Position numbers and translations under genes: made by a program
The notes under the pieces: generated by a model
Databases searched by the model: none
Told to the model about the DNA's origin: nothing
The model's input: the letters and a program-made list of their open reading frames with translations, nothing else
Shown: piece after piece, positions 36,723 through 49,682 of the stretch
Layout: each line of letters begins with the position of its first letter
Position numbering within the stretch: position 1 is the first letter of the stretch
DNA from: Cavenderia fasciculata
Taxonomy: Eukaryota > Evosea > Eumycetozoa > Acytosteliales > Cavenderiaceae
Assembly (NCBI RefSeq): GCF_000203815.1
Contig: NW_004457624.1
Location: forward strand, 1,674,001-1,738,000
Direction: 5' to 3'
DNA length: 64,000 nt

Positions 36723-37985
36723 TCTATCTATCTATCTATCTATATATCTATGGGTTTATAAAGATGATTTGATCTAATCTATTACTCTCGTCTTTTTAAT
36801 TTAATAGTCAAACTCTTCTATCATGTAATGAGAGGCGTTTGTCTAAATTTTAAAAAATAAAAAAAAATGAGAAAAAAAAAAAAAGGAACATCTACACAAA
36901 ACATCGATATTCATTCTTACAACTGGCAATATTGAATTAATTCATAGTTTACAGTCATTAATGATAGGATAGGATAGGAATATATCTGTTGGTCACAACT
37001 TGTCGTCAAAAGCTAGTAGTGGTGGTGTAGATGGTAGAACGTATCATGAAGCGTTTATCGCCGAGGATTGCATCCATCAAAGTCTGCCATCTCGTAATAA
37101 TGGTGGACCATTTGTCGTCTATCCTCGTTTTAGTATGAGATCTTTGTTGCAAAGAGGATCAAGAAAAGAGGAAGAATCTACTCTATTTGTGGTCTCAAAC
37201 CTACCACTGTAAGAGTCAAGTGTTTTTTTGATCATTTACCGCCAATAAGGATTATTGATTCAAATTATAACCGGAACCCAACAACAATAACAACCAATGC
37301 AAATACTTTATGTGTATGTATTATTAAAAATATAATGATATGAAATCTTTGATCTCATCAATAGATATTATTATTATTATTATTATTATGGCATTTAAAT
37401 CAGTCGATGACTCAAACTGGGCAATGTCTAATTTCTTTGCTCAACCACCATTTTATCTGACACCATTGTTCTCCTTGTGTAATTATTCACTTGAATGAAT
37501 TATCGATCCATGCATGCATGATTCTGGATATATTGATTTACTTTCCATTTCTGTTTGTTGATTTGAAACTTTATAATCTTTGGGACAAAATTGATAACTG
37601 AGATTTATCTCTACTCATCATCATGATCATCAAGACATTGGAATTCGAACAAACGAGAAAAATAATAACATTGGAAAATAAGGACAAACTCTTAAACAAA
37701 AGAAAAGAAACGACTGTCTAAAAGTGTGAAAAAAAGTAAAAAACAATTGACCACACTTGTGTTTATCAAGCTTGATAGTTTGACCACACTTTAAGTCGAT
37801 TAGTTCATGACACCAAAGAAAGAAAGAAAGAAAGAAAGAAATAAGTCAGTACTCTTCATATCTCTTTTCTCTTTTCTCCTCACTTGTTTTTCTATCATTT
37901 TTAAAGTACTATAGTTGTACAATTCTATAAATATATACATTCATATATAATATAATATAAATATAATAATCGATTCAAAATCGAA
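36723..37985. other. Intergenic with weak coding remnants
   Basis: About 1.26 kb. An open stretch at about 36990-37212 (GGVDGRTYHEAFIAED and on) and a 36-codon ORF at 37389-37499 have normal composition. I could not join them by a consistent splice, so they may be remnants. A (GAAA)n run lies at 37815-37842. The PH-domain gene promoter should lie at the right end. Confidence 0.4.
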
Positions 37986-39246
37986 ATGAGTATAGTTAAA
38001 GAAGGATACTTGTTTAAACAAGGTAGTAAAGTTTCTACCAATTGGGTAAAGAGATATTATATCATTCAATCAAATCTATTATTACGATATAAAAAGAAAC
38101 CTGTATGTGTTTTATAGAGATTATTAGATTATAATCTAGACTAGACTAGACTAGACATATGTTTACAATATATTGTATCTTATTCACTTTTTTTCCTTTC
38201 CATAGGGAACCAAAAATGTATTACCAAATTGGACATTAGATATAACAAATACAACGGTGGATCATGGATCGGTCATAAAATATTGTATTTCCATTACTAC
38301 ACGTGATCTCAAAACTGTCTATCTTTCAGCAGAGACGGCTCAAGATGCAGTCGATTGGATTCTACATTTAAAAAGAGCTTGTGCTACACCAATGACAAAT
38401 AGTAAAATGACATTGGCTTCTGCTACAACCTTTACATCGACTACAAATACATCAACCCCTTCTTCTTCTAAACCTGTTCCATCCATTCCTACACAGGTTT
38501 CAATGAAACCATTACCTCAACAACCAACTCCAACAGCTATTGTTCAACCTTTACATAATCCATATATGGTTCCAATCACCACTAATACTACTACCATGTC
38601 TAATGGATCAACAATAGTTCATCCATCTGTCATTGTAACCAACAATCAAACTCCATTTTATCCTTATCAAACTCATTTTATTCCAAAACAACCTCAACAA
38701 CCTCAACAACAACAATATCAATATCAATATCAACAACCACCACCTCCTCCTCAACAACAATACCAATATCAACAACCTCAACAACAACAATATCAACAAC
38801 CACCTCCACAACAGCAACAACAACCATTTCAACAATATCCAAATAATAATTATGTAAACCAACAACAACAACAACAACAACAACAACAAGCCAATATATT
38901 TAATAATAGTCAACAACAACAACAATACCAACAAACATTTTATAAATTAAATAATACCAATACCAATCAATGTAATATAGTCAATAACGGTGCATCATTA
39001 TCACCACCACCATCAACCACATCTTCATCATCTTCAACTTCATCTTCTTCATCTGTTTCTTCATCCGTTTCACAACCTCAATTGTATCCATCTTTGGATG
39101 CCAACAATAATAATCCTAATAGTGGACATATGTATCCTAATAACAATGGTAATAATAATTATTTATCAACAGCACCAACAACAGTTTCAACTAAACAAGA
39201 ATCTAGATATGGTGATTTTTCTCAATACTATAATTTCCAAAGATAA
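37986..39246 (+). CDS. PH-domain protein with long Gln-rich tail
   Basis: Two exons: 37986-38102 and 38206-39246, giving 385 residues. Residues 1-105 form a PH domain. It starts KEGYLFKQGSKVSTNWVKRYY, and the ending helix has the conserved Trp in AVDWILHLKRA. The basic patch after the first strand suggests phosphoinositide binding and membrane recruitment. The rest is Thr/Pro-, then Gln/Pro-, Asn- and Ser-rich low complexity, as common in dictyostelids. The partner is unknown. Confidence 0.88.
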
Positions 39247-39393
39247 TAATAATAAAAACTAGAAATAATAATATTTATTTATTTAATTTTTAAATTAAAA
39301 AGGAATTTTTCTTTTCTTTTTTTTTTTTTTTTCATCCACCAAGTCCATCATTCTTTTTGACTGAAACTCATTTTATTTATTACCTTTTATACC

Positions 39394-40039
39394 ATGGAAT
39401 CAAATAATTTATTACAATTTTATAAAATATGTGGAATGTTAAAGACTACAAAGAGAACCGGATGGGTCAATAATGAAATACATCTACCTGAATCGATATC
39501 AGATCATATGCATAGAATGTCAATGTTTGCAATGTCACTCGACTCTGACACTCTCAAGAAAAAGGATGGTACCATTGTAAAGATTGATAAAACTAAATGT
39601 ATAAAAATGGCATTGGTACATGATCTAGCTGAATCATTGGTTGGTGATTTCACTCCCTTTGATAATATTTCAAAACAAGATAAATCAAATTTAGAAAATG
39701 TAAAGAGTGAAAAAAGAAGAAAGAAGAAATAGTTTAAATTTTATTAATCATCATTTTCTCTGCTAGGGAGCCATGATAAAGATTAAAGATACATTGGGAT
39801 CAAGTGCAGGAGAAGAGATTTATCAATTATGGCAAGAATATGAAGATGCAACGAGTAATGAAGCATTGTTGGTAAAGGATTTTGATAAATTTGAAATGAT
39901 TCTACAAGCACTAGAATATGAAAAGGCACAACAAAAGGATCTATCAAGTTTCTTTAATTCTACTAGAGGTAGATTTAATTATCAATTATTTCAAAATCTA
40001 TCAGAATCTGTTGAAAATGAAAGAAATACAAAGAAATAG
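39394..40039 (+). CDS. HD-domain 5'-deoxynucleotidase (HDDC2/YfbR type)
   Basis: Two exons: 39394-39699 and 39767-40039, giving 192 residues. Metal ligands of the HD fold are visible: His38 (SDHMHR), His76-Asp77 (LVHDLAE) and a late Asp in KDFDKFEM. The segments GDFTPFDNIS and SAGEEIYQLWQEYE are family hallmarks. It should dephosphorylate deoxynucleoside monophosphates in the cytosol. The last bases of exon 1 read on in frame to a stop. Splicing at GTAAAG gives a better match to the family. Confidence 0.93.
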
Positions 40040-40075
40040 AAAAGAGTTTTAAAATAATAATACAAATAGGTTTTT

Positions 40076-40453
40076 TTATTCATCCATTTCATCTTCTTCA
40101 TCTTCTTCATCATCATCATCATCATCATCATCATCTTCCATATCTTGTTCTTCTAGAATATCAACTACACCATTATCTTTTTGATCTTTTTGTTGTTGTT
40201 GTCTTGCAAGTAATTGAGCGGGAGAAGGATCTACAATGGTAGTATATTCCATTTGAACAGTGATTCCATCAATAGATCTTGGTACCAATGATCTTTCTTG
40301 TTCTGATAGACTACGATCTACACCAACCACAATGAGTGGTCTAACAACAGTATCTGTCATTGACAACTTGTAATATTCAATCGTACATCTATATGGAAAT
40401 GGTAAATTTAATTCTTTGATTGAATTTATTAATTGTTCTTCTGACGATGACAT
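40076..40453 (-). CDS. Small conserved-looking acidic protein, unknown function
   Basis: Single exon of 125 residues. Residues 1-85 have normal composition (PFPYRCTIEYYKLS, RPLIVVGVDRSL). A Gln-rich spacer and a C-terminal Asp/Glu run of about 25 residues follow. It is convergent with the HDDC2-type gene (37 bases between stops). I do not recognise the family. Acidic tails like this occur in chaperones and chromatin proteins, but that is only suggestive. Confidence 0.65.
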   Translation of the reverse strand: MSSSEEQLINSIKELNLPFPYRCTIEYYKLSMTDTVVRPLIVVGVDRSLSEQERSLVPRSIDGITVQMEYTTIVDPSPAQLLARQQQQKDQKDNGVVDILEEQDMEDDDDDDDDDEEDEEDEMDE

Positions 40454-40630
40454 TGATAAATTGTTTGTTTGTATTTGTGTGTGTTTAACGTTTTGTAAAG
40501 AGTAGTAGTAAAAAGTAATTTAAATATATATTTTGTCGTTTTCTGCAGAGTTTTGCAAAAGATCTACCCTATTCAAAAACGACAACAATATCACTTTTAT
40601 AAAATATATAAATTCATTTTTTAATTTAAT

Positions 40631-42273
40631 ATGTTAAAGAATACAAGATTAAATCAAACTATAAAAAGATTAGCTTTTAATCAATATAGTTGTTTAAACA
40701 ACAACTCGACAACAACTAAAACAACATATTCTTACAATTCAACAAAAAACAATGTAAACACTTTTTCTTCTACTACTACTACTAGTTTAAAAAGAGAATA
40801 TTGTTCAAATAAAAGTCATGATACATCAAATTTACATTTTAATATTAGACAAGAAAAAGAATATCAACAACAACATCAAGATATTGGTAGTGGACCATTA
40901 GCAATCTATGATCAAATGATCAATGACAAAAAGATTAGAATCGATACACATCAAAGAGAAACTGTAAAATTACTACAATCACTATTTGATCAAATCAAAG
41001 CACTCAAACTACCAACCACTGCTCAACAATTGGAAGATCATCAACGATCTCCAACAGAATCATCAACCATCTTTTCAAAATGGTTATCATCTAAACTAAC
41101 AACCATTGTCAATGTAGACCCACTACACAGTAATCAACAACAAGAAATCAAAGGAATTTATTTATTTGGTGATGTTGGATGTGGAAAATCATTTCTAATG
41201 GATCTATTTTATGATTCTATCAATATTGAAAAAAAGAAAAGAATTCATTTTCATCATTTTATGTTGGATGTTCATAAAAGTAAACAAAATGAAAAACAAA
41301 AAGGAAAACAAAAAAATAATATATTTAAAATATTAATTTTCTTTTTTTATTTTTCTATTTATTTTTAGGAATACATAAATGGAGAATGAATAAAAGAATA
41401 GATGAAAATGATCCAATACCACCATTGGCAAAAGAATTGGTTAGTGAAGCATGGTTATTATGTTTTGATGAATTTCAAGTGACAGATGTATCGGATGCAA
41501 TGATATTGAAAAGATTGTTTTCACAAATGTTTGATCATGGTGCTATATTGGTAACTACTTCGAATCGTCCACCACCAGATCTTTACAAGAATGGATTGAA
41601 TCGTCAACTATTCCTTCCATTTATCGATTTCCTTCAACAAAAATGTTTAGTACATAATCTAAGTTCTGGTTTGGATTATAGACTTTCTGGAACTAGAACT
41701 AAAAAAGTATTTTTCCAACCATCAGGTGATCCTACCAATTTGGAGGAAATGGAAAAACTTTATCAAACATTGACACATGGAGAGATGGAGGAACAAGTTT
41801 TATTGGCAATCAATGCAAGTAGAAATGTAGTGGTACCAAGATCAGCACGTGGTGTAGCAAGATTTACATTTGGTCAACTATGTGAAAAGGCATTGGGAGC
41901 AGCCGATTATATTGTAGTGGCACAAAATTATCATACCGTCTTTATTGACAATATACCAATGATGAATGAATCTACCAAGAATCAAGCTCGTCGTTTTATT
42001 ACACTTGTCGATGTCCTCTATGAACATAAAGTCAAATTGATTTGTACTGCAGCGGCTCCACCAAACCAACTATTCATGTCTACACCCGACACTGACCAAC
42101 AAGATCTATCGTATACCGCTGAAATTAGACAACTCACCGATGACCTCAAACTAACACCCGAACAACTTTCAAGATTTACAGGTGAAGAAGAAAGATTTAT
42201 GTTTTCAAGAGCTGTTTCTCGTTTAATTGAAATGCAATCTGATCTTTATTTAAATAATCAAAGTCATAAATAA
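40631..42273 (+). CDS. AFG1-family mitochondrial AAA ATPase
   Basis: Two exons: 40631-41279 and 41369-42273, giving 517 residues. The N-terminal 75 residues are Arg/Asn/Thr/Ser-rich with few acids, consistent with a mitochondrial presequence. The domain start GPLAIYDQMI is typical. Walker A is GDVGCGKS (about residue 180), and Walker B is LLCFDEFQVTD (about 247). Sensor-like TTSNRPPPDLYKNGLNR follows. AFG1/LACE1 proteins sit at the inner membrane and help remove unassembled respiratory-chain subunits. Length and motif order match well. Confidence 0.94.
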
Positions 42274-43183
42274 AATAGAAAGATTACAAGAGCAAAAGAC
42301 ATTCGGCTATTTTTCTTGACTCGTCCGAATAGTTGAAGTTCTGGATGAACCATTTGATAATCTCCAACAAAAAAAACGAAACATTTCGAGCTCGACATTA
42401 TTTTTTAATTTTTTTTGCAATTAAATTTTTGTTTTTTTTGCTCCTCCTCGCAATGACCTCTCCACTGAAAAAGAGTCGCCTTTGATTCATTTTCTTTACG
42501 TTCCTCCGTGACACCGTCAAGGTAAATAAGATATAGAACATATATATATATATATATATATAATATTTGTCCCTTTTTTTAATATCTATATATCAACACA
42601 ACCTTTGTAAATCACATGACATATATCAACACATTTACAATGCTAAATCCGTGTGTTGTATCATCGATCATGTGACACACACTTTTTTTTTTTTACATAA
42701 TCACCCCTATCATTCATCCTACATATCTCTTTGTGTGTATAATTTTTTTATTTGTTTCATTCATACCTTTTTCCATATTTTATTTTTTTTTACAACTCCC
42801 ACACCTCGGTTCAATTATTGTTTGAATCAACCAATGGATTCCATCTTTTTCTTTTTTCCATCCAAAAAGAGAACAGTAATAATTATTCTTTTTTCTTTTT
42901 TTTTATAATTATTAAAAAGAGTAATAGTTTTATCAGATGATCCTCTAGAAAAAAAAAAAAAGACAGATAGAGAGAACGAGCACATCGTTTTTTTTTTTTT
43001 TTTTTTTGCACATCAACTTTTTTTTGTTCAAGCGAAACCAGTCGAAAAAAAAAACAAATTCACTAACATCTTCCTTTTTCCTACTCTTTACAATATTCTT
43101 GTAGATTCAACAAAGCTTATTTACCTTTTAGGTTTTGTATTTTTTTCTTCTTCAAGTCCACATTTTAAAACAAGAAAAACAAA
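42274..43183. other. Intergenic, T-rich promoter region of EF-2
   Basis: About 900 bases with many oligo-T/oligo-A runs (42680-42700, 42945-42960, 42987-43007) and an (AT)n run at 42541-42562. Such homopolymer-rich promoters are usual for highly expressed dictyostelid genes. The T-rich frame at 42567-42908 is not credible as a gene. Confidence 0.55.
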
Positions 43184-45813
43184 ATGGTAAGCAGAGAGAA
43201 TAGAAAAGAAAAGAAATATGATATTTGGAAACAAAATTTCTAATCTAATCTTTTTCAATTACTACTATTATTTTCTTACCTTAGGTTAACTTTACTATTG
43301 ATCAAATTAGATCCATTATGGATCGTCGTGAAAATATCAGAAATATGTCTGTTATTGCTCACGTCGATCACGGAAAGACCACTCTTTCTGATTCTTTGAT
43401 CCAAAGAGCCGGTATTATTGCCGAAAAGGTCGCTGGTGATATGAGATATATGTCTACCCGTGCTGATGAACAAGAGCGTGGTATTACCATCAAGGCTTCA
43501 TCTGTGTCGCTCCATTTCGAAATCACCGAAAAGGACAAGTTGCCACCAGGATGTGTTTCACCAAGCTTTTTGATCAATCTTATCGATTCACCAGGTCACG
43601 TCGATTTCTCTTCAGAAGTAACTGCTGCCCTCCGTGTTACTGATGGTGCTCTCGTCGTTATCGATTGTGTCGAAGGTGTCTGTGTCCAAACCGAGACTGT
43701 ACTCCGTCAAGCCGTCGCCGAACGTATCAAGCCAGTCTTGTTTGTCAACAAGGTCGATCGTTTCCTCCTCGAACTCCAACTCAACACTGAAGAAGCCTAC
43801 ATTTCCTTCCGTCGTGCTATCGAGTCTGTCAATGTTATCGTCGGTAACATGGACGACAAGGATTTCGGTGATGTCACTGTTGCTCCAGAAAAGGGTACCG
43901 TTGCTTTCGGTTCAGGTCTCCACGGATGGGGTTTCACCCTCGGCAAGTTTGCTGAAATGTACGCCGCCAAGTTTGGTGTTCCAAAGGACAAGTTGATGGC
44001 CCGTCTCTGGGGTGACAACTACTTTGATGGTGAATCCAAGAAGTGGACTTCCTCCCCAACCTCTGCCACTGGCAAGCCACTCAACCGTGCTTTCTGTCAA
44101 TTCATCCTCGAGCCAATCTACCAATTGTCCCGTGCCGTCGTCGACGACAACAAGGAAAAGATCGCCAAGATGATCACCACCCTCAACATTACCCTCTCAC
44201 CAGAAGACAAGGAACTCAACGGAAAGGCCCTCATCAAGGCCATCATGAGAAAGTTCCTCCCAGCCGCCGACTCTATCCTTGAGATGTGTGTCACCCATTT
44301 GCCATCCCCAATCGTTGCCCAAAAGTACCGTGTTGCTTCCCTCTATGAAGGTCCATTGGATGATGAATGTGCTGTTGCCATCTCCAAGTGTGACCCAGAA
44401 GGTCCACTCATGATGTACGTTTCAAAGATGGTTCCAACCTCTGATAAGGGTCGTTTCTATGCTTTCGGTCGTGTATTCTCTGGTGTCATCCGTACCGGTC
44501 AAAAGGTCAGAATCATGGGTCCAAACTATGTCCCAGGCAAAAAGGACGATCTTTTCCTCAAGTCTATCCAACGTACCATTCTCATGATGGGTCGTAAGAC
44601 TGAACAAATCGAAGATTGCCCATGTGGTAACATTGTTGGTTTGGTTGGTGTCGATCAATACCTTCTCAAGTCTGGTACCATTACCACCTCTGACATTGCT
44701 CACAACATCAAGGTTATGAAGTTCTCTGTATCACCAGTAGTCCGTGTCGCCGTAGAAGTAAAGAATGCAGCTGATCTTCCAAAGCTCGTTGAAGGTCTCA
44801 AGCGTCTTGCCAAGTCTGATCCATGTGTCCTCTGTTATACCGAAGAATCTGGTGAACACATTGTTGCCGGTGCCGGTGAACTCCATCTCGAAATTTGTCT
44901 CAAGGATCTCGAAGAAGATCACGCTGGTGTCGCCATCAAGACCTCTGATCCAGTCGTATCTTTCCGTGAATCTGTCGCTGAAAAGTCCTCCCTCCTCTGT
45001 CTCTCCAAGTCTGCCAACAAGCACAACCGTCTCTTCTGTACCGCCGAACCAATGTCTATGGAACTCCAAGAAGATATCGAAAAGGGTAACGTCTCTCCAA
45101 AGGACGATATCAAGGCCCGTGCCAACTATCTCTCTGAAACCTACGGATGGGATCAAAACGACGCCAAGGCCATCTGGTCTTTCGGTCCAGAGGGTCAAGG
45201 TGCTAACCTCCTCGTCAATGCCTCAAAGGGTGTCCAATACTTGAACGAAATCAAGGACTCTTTCGTTTCTGCCTTCCAATGGGCTTCCAAGGAAGGTGTC
45301 ATCTGTGATGAAAACATGCGTGGTATCAGATTCAACGTTCTCGATGTCACCCTTCACACTGATGCCATCCACAGAGGTGGTGGTCAAATCGTCCCAACTG
45401 CTCGTCGTGTACTCTACGCTTCTGAAATGTCTGCCTCCCCAATCCTCCTCGAACCAATCTACCTCGTCGAAATCACTGCCCCAGAATCTGCCGTCGGTGG
45501 TATCTATGGTGTACTCAACAGACGTCGTGGTCACGTCATCTCTGAAGAGCGTCGTGTCGGTACCCCACTCTTCTCTGTCAAGGCCTACCTCCCAGTACTC
45601 GAATCTTTCGGTTTCACTGCCGATCTCCGTTCTCACACTGCCGGTCAAGCTTTCCCACAATGTGTCTTTGATCATTGGGATTCCATCGGTTCCATCGGTG
45701 TCATGGGTAACTCTGGTGACAAGAGAGCCACTGAAGTCGCCGTCGCCACCAGAAAGAGAAAGGGTCTCAAGGAAGCCATCCCAGACTTTGACCAATTCTA
45801 TGATAAGCTCTAA
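43184..45813 (+). CDS. Translation elongation factor 2 (EF-2)
   Basis: Exon 1 contributes only ATG (43184-43186). A 98-base intron follows, then 43285-45813, giving 843 residues. The GTPase motifs are [13 protein letters not shown] and NKVDR. Domains II to V follow, with diphthamide-site His697 in AIHRGGGQ and the conserved C-terminal end. It catalyses GTP-dependent ribosome translocation in the cytosol. Codon use is strongly biased to C-ending codons and GC content is clearly higher than in neighbours, as expected for one of the most expressed genes. The start is fixed by the match of [15 protein letters not shown] to the EF-2 N-terminus. Confidence 0.98.
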
Positions 45814-47013
45814 ACAAAGAAAAAAAAAAGAGTAAATCGCCAAAAACACAGACTCAATAAATATATAATTATAGTAACAAAAAAACAAACAAAAAGATAA
45901 TCAATGTTGTATCTTTATTATTCTCGAGAAATATATCCATATTAATATCACTATCCGTGTCCATGTTTACTCTCTATCAATGTCCATCCAGTCTCTCTCT
46001 CTAAGTGGCATTGTCTGCTCTGTCACTCTATCCATGCCAATCTCCATCTCACTCACTCGTCTCTCTTCACTCTATCCATATCACTATCCGTGTCCATCTT
46101 TACTCTTATCTCTATCCATCCCACTCTCACACTCTCACTCTCGTCTCTGTTACTCTATCCATGTCCATCCAACTCACTCTCACTCTCTCCGTCTCTCTCT
46201 CTCACTCTATCCATCCCAATCCCACTCTCATTCTCGTCTCTGTTACTCTGTACATGTCTACTCTATCCATGCCATGTCTACTCACTCACTCTAATCTTGT
46301 CCATGTGTACTCTATCCAATCACTCTCCATCTCTCACTCCCTCTCATCTCTATCCATGTCCATCCAGTCTCTCTCCATGCCACTCTCATCTCTATCCTGT
46401 ATACTCACCCACTCTCTCCACGTAAACTCCCACTCTAAACTTTATCCATTTCTACTCTCTTCCCCCCACTCTTACTCACTCCATGTGTACTCAATCCATG
46501 TCCAATCACTCTCTCTCTATCCATGCCAATCTCAATCTATCTCATCTCAATGGAAATGTCTCTTCTGTCACTCTCCACTCACGCCCACTCTCATCTCTCA
46601 CCACCATGTCCATCTCCATCCTGTCTCCCTCACTCTATCCAATCCACTCTCTCTGTATCCATCAAACTCACTCACTCTCACTCTATCCATGTCACAGTTA
46701 CTCCCTCTCTCACTCCCACTCTCTCCATGTCACTCTCATCTCTCTCACTGTCTCCATGTGTGCTCTATCCATGCCATGTCTACTCACAATCTCACTCACT
46801 CTTACTCTATCCATGTCACTCTCACTCTATCCATATCCATCCAGTCTCTAACTCTCACTGTCTCCATGTGTACTCACTCTATCCATCCAATCTCTCCATG
46901 CGCTACTTGCTCCATGCCAATCTCAATCTCTCTCGCTCTCTCAATCTCTCACTGTCTCCATGTCTACTCTCACTCTCATCTCTATCAATCTCCATGTCCT
47001 TACTCTAAACCTC

Positions 47014-47121
47014 AAAATCTGTCGAAGAAAACAACACCCCAAAATCTGTAGAAGTAAACAACACCTCAAAATCTGTAGAAGTCAACAACACCTCAAAATC
47101 TGTTGAAGTCAACAACTACCC
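47014..47121 (+). repeat. 27-bp repeat array 1
   Basis: About four units of a 27-bp repeat with core AAAATCTGTNGAAGTNAAC. The unit is a multiple of three and reads KSVEVNNTS in one frame, but there is no other sign of coding use. Confidence 0.85.
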
Positions 47122-47136
47122 TGCCATGTTATCAGC

Positions 47137-47275
47137 CTAGGTGGTATAAATAAGATCACAGAAAATAAAATTTCGGAAAATCACGAAACTAGCTAAATGG
47201 TTTTATTTTTTTACCCCACAACATCTTCTCAGGTTCGATATCTGTGCATACCACATTTATTTATCTCGCTCTATC
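47137..47275 (+). repeat. tRNA-like module, copy 1
   Basis: Conserved block with an A-box-like TAGCTAAATGG at 47190 and a B-box-like GGTTCGATATC at 47232, 42 bases apart. It directly follows a 27-bp array, as do copies 2 and 3. Confidence 0.7.
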
Positions 47276-47984
47276 CCCACTCTGTATCTTTATCTCTCAC
47301 TCCCATCTCAATGCCCTATCGAATCCCTCTAACCTACCCTCATGTACATCTCTCATTCTCACTCTAATCTATCCATGTCCATGTCTACTCCATTGTCTCT
47401 GTCAATCCATGTTTACTCTCTCTCTCTGTCTCGCTCTCTAACTCGTTCACACCTCTCTTCTCTCCCAGCTTGAGAGGCACCATTCACCATCCATCCAGTC
47501 TCTGACTCATGTCCATGTCACTGCCCATGCCTCTCTCTCTCCATCTCTATCCATGTCTCATCTCACTCTCCCACTCTCCATATCGCTCCATGTCCCTGCT
47601 GTTCTCAATCTCAATCTCACTCTCACATGTCCATGTCACTCTCTACTCACTCTGTGTACATGTCATGACTCGCTCCCTCCGTTCTGCTCCAATCTCTATC
47701 CATTGACCCCACTCACTCTATCACTATCCATTTCCAACCATTCCACTCACAATCTCTCTCTCTTACTCCATCCATATCCATATCCATCCAGTCTCTCACT
47801 CTCACTCTCACTCATCTCCATGTGTCCTCACTCTATCCATGTCCAATCACTCAACTCACCCTCACTGTCTCCAAAGTGTACCCTATCCATGCCCATGTCT
47901 ACTCTTGCTCACTCAATCCATCACACTCTATCCATGACCAATCACTCTCGACTTACTCTCTGCCTCTATACCAATCTCAACCTT

Positions 47985-48137
47985 GTCTGTTGAAGTCAAC
48001 AACACCCCAAAATCTGTCGTAGTAAACAACACCCAAATCTGTAGAAGTAAACAACACCTCAAAATCTGTTGAAGTCAACAACACCTCAAAATCTGTCGAA
48101 GTAAACAACCCCTCAAAATCTGTTGAAGTCAACAACC
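47985..48137 (+). repeat. 27-bp repeat array 2
   Basis: Five to six units of the same 27-bp repeat. Unlike the other arrays it is not followed by the tRNA-like module; CT-rich satellite resumes directly. Confidence 0.85.
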
Positions 48138-49420
48138 CTTCCATGTATACTCTACCACGTCCAATCACTCTCCACTCACTCACTCTCCCCCTATATATGT
48201 CTATCCCTCTCTCAATCTCACTGTCGCGTGTACTCATATCCATGTCTCTCGCTCTATATCCATATCACTCTCATTTCCATGTCCTCTCTGTCTCTATCTC
48301 CCTCTCTAACCTACTCTATCTATCCAACACCCTCTCTCTCTCTCTCTCTCTCTCTATCCATGTCCATGTCTACTCTCACTCTCCATTCTCTCTGTCTATC
48401 CATGCCAGTGTTTCTCCAGGTCACCCTACCCATCCTATCCATGCCACTCCCCACTAACTCTCAATCTCTCCATGTCACTCTCCACTGATTCCTACTGTCT
48501 CCATGTGTACTCTATCCACGTCTATTCACTCTCCACACACACCATCGCTATCCATGTCATGTCTACTCTCTATCCATATCCAATCACTCTCCACACTCTC
48601 AATCTCATCTCTGTCACTCTATACTATCCATGTCTCTCTCAATTCCCTCTGTCTATCCATGTCCAGTGTTTCTCCATTCCACTCTCCCTCAATCTCTAAC
48701 TCTCAATCTCTCACTCTTCATGTCACTCTCATTCTATAGATCTCGCACTCTCTCAATGTAACCATGTCTACACCTCACACTCTCTCACCCCATGTAACCC
48801 TCGCACGCATATCTATCGATGTCAACTCACTCTCACCCTAAATCATCTCAATCTCTCACTCTATCCATGTCATCATGGCATGTTTAATCTCAATCTCCAT
48901 CTACCTCTCACGCTATATCCATCTCAACCCTCCAAGTGCATCTAACTCACCCTCACTCTATCCATGCCCATCCAGTCTCTCAGTCATCTCCATCTCTATC
49001 CATGTCCATCTAGTTCCAACTCCCTCCCTGTCACTCTCAACTCACTCTCATCTCTATCCATTTCCATGTCACTCTTACCCTCACTCTCATCTCTCACCAT
49101 CCATGCAGGATAGAGTCGACTCTACCCGTATCGATATCCATCCAGTCTCTCACTCTCACTCATCTCCATGTGTACTCACTCTATCAATGTCCAATCACTC
49201 CACTCACTCTCACTGTCTCCAAAGTGTACCCTATCCATGTCTCCCCTCATGTGTACTCTCAATCTCACTCATCTCCATGTGTACTCACTCTATCCATCCA
49301 ATCTCTCCATGCGCTACTTGCTCCATGCCAATCTCAATCTCTCTCGCTCTCTCAATCTCTCACTGTCTCCATGTCTACTCTCACTCTCATCTCTATCAAT
49401 CTCCATGTCCTTACTCTAAA

Positions 49421-49532
49421 CCTCAAAATCTGTCGTAGTAAACAACACCCAAAATCTGTCGAAGTAAACAACCCCTCAAAATCTGTAGAAGTCAACAAAA
49501 CCTCAAAATCTGTCGAAGTCAACAACCCTTCC
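49421..49532 (+). repeat. 27-bp repeat array 3
   Basis: About four units, followed at 49556 by the tRNA-like module. The 165 bases before it match those before array 1. Confidence 0.85.
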
Positions 49533-49555
49533 AAACCTGGGCTGTTGAGACCGAT

Positions 49556-49682
49556 GGTGGTAAAAATATGAGCACTGGATTTAAAATTTCGGAAAATCAC
49601 GAAACTAGCTAAATGGTTTTATTTTTTTACCCCACACCATCTTCTCAGGTTCGATATCTGTGCATACCACATTTATTTATCT
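49556..49682 (+). repeat. tRNA-like module, copy 2
   Basis: Same block as copy 1, with TAGCTAAATGG and GGTTCGATATC kept. It is preceded by a GGTAAAAATATGAGCACTGG segment shared with copy 3. Confidence 0.7.

Noticed and set aside
36193-36777. Plus-strand frame with Cys-Val repeats
   Set aside because: It translates a TGTATG microsatellite and runs antisense to the TOM22-like gene.
42567-42940. Phe/Ile/His-rich frames before EF-2
   Set aside because: T-rich promoter sequence without coding composition.
43276-45888. Long antisense and alternative frames over EF-2
   Set aside because: A known effect of strong C-ending codon bias; EF-2 itself is unambiguous.
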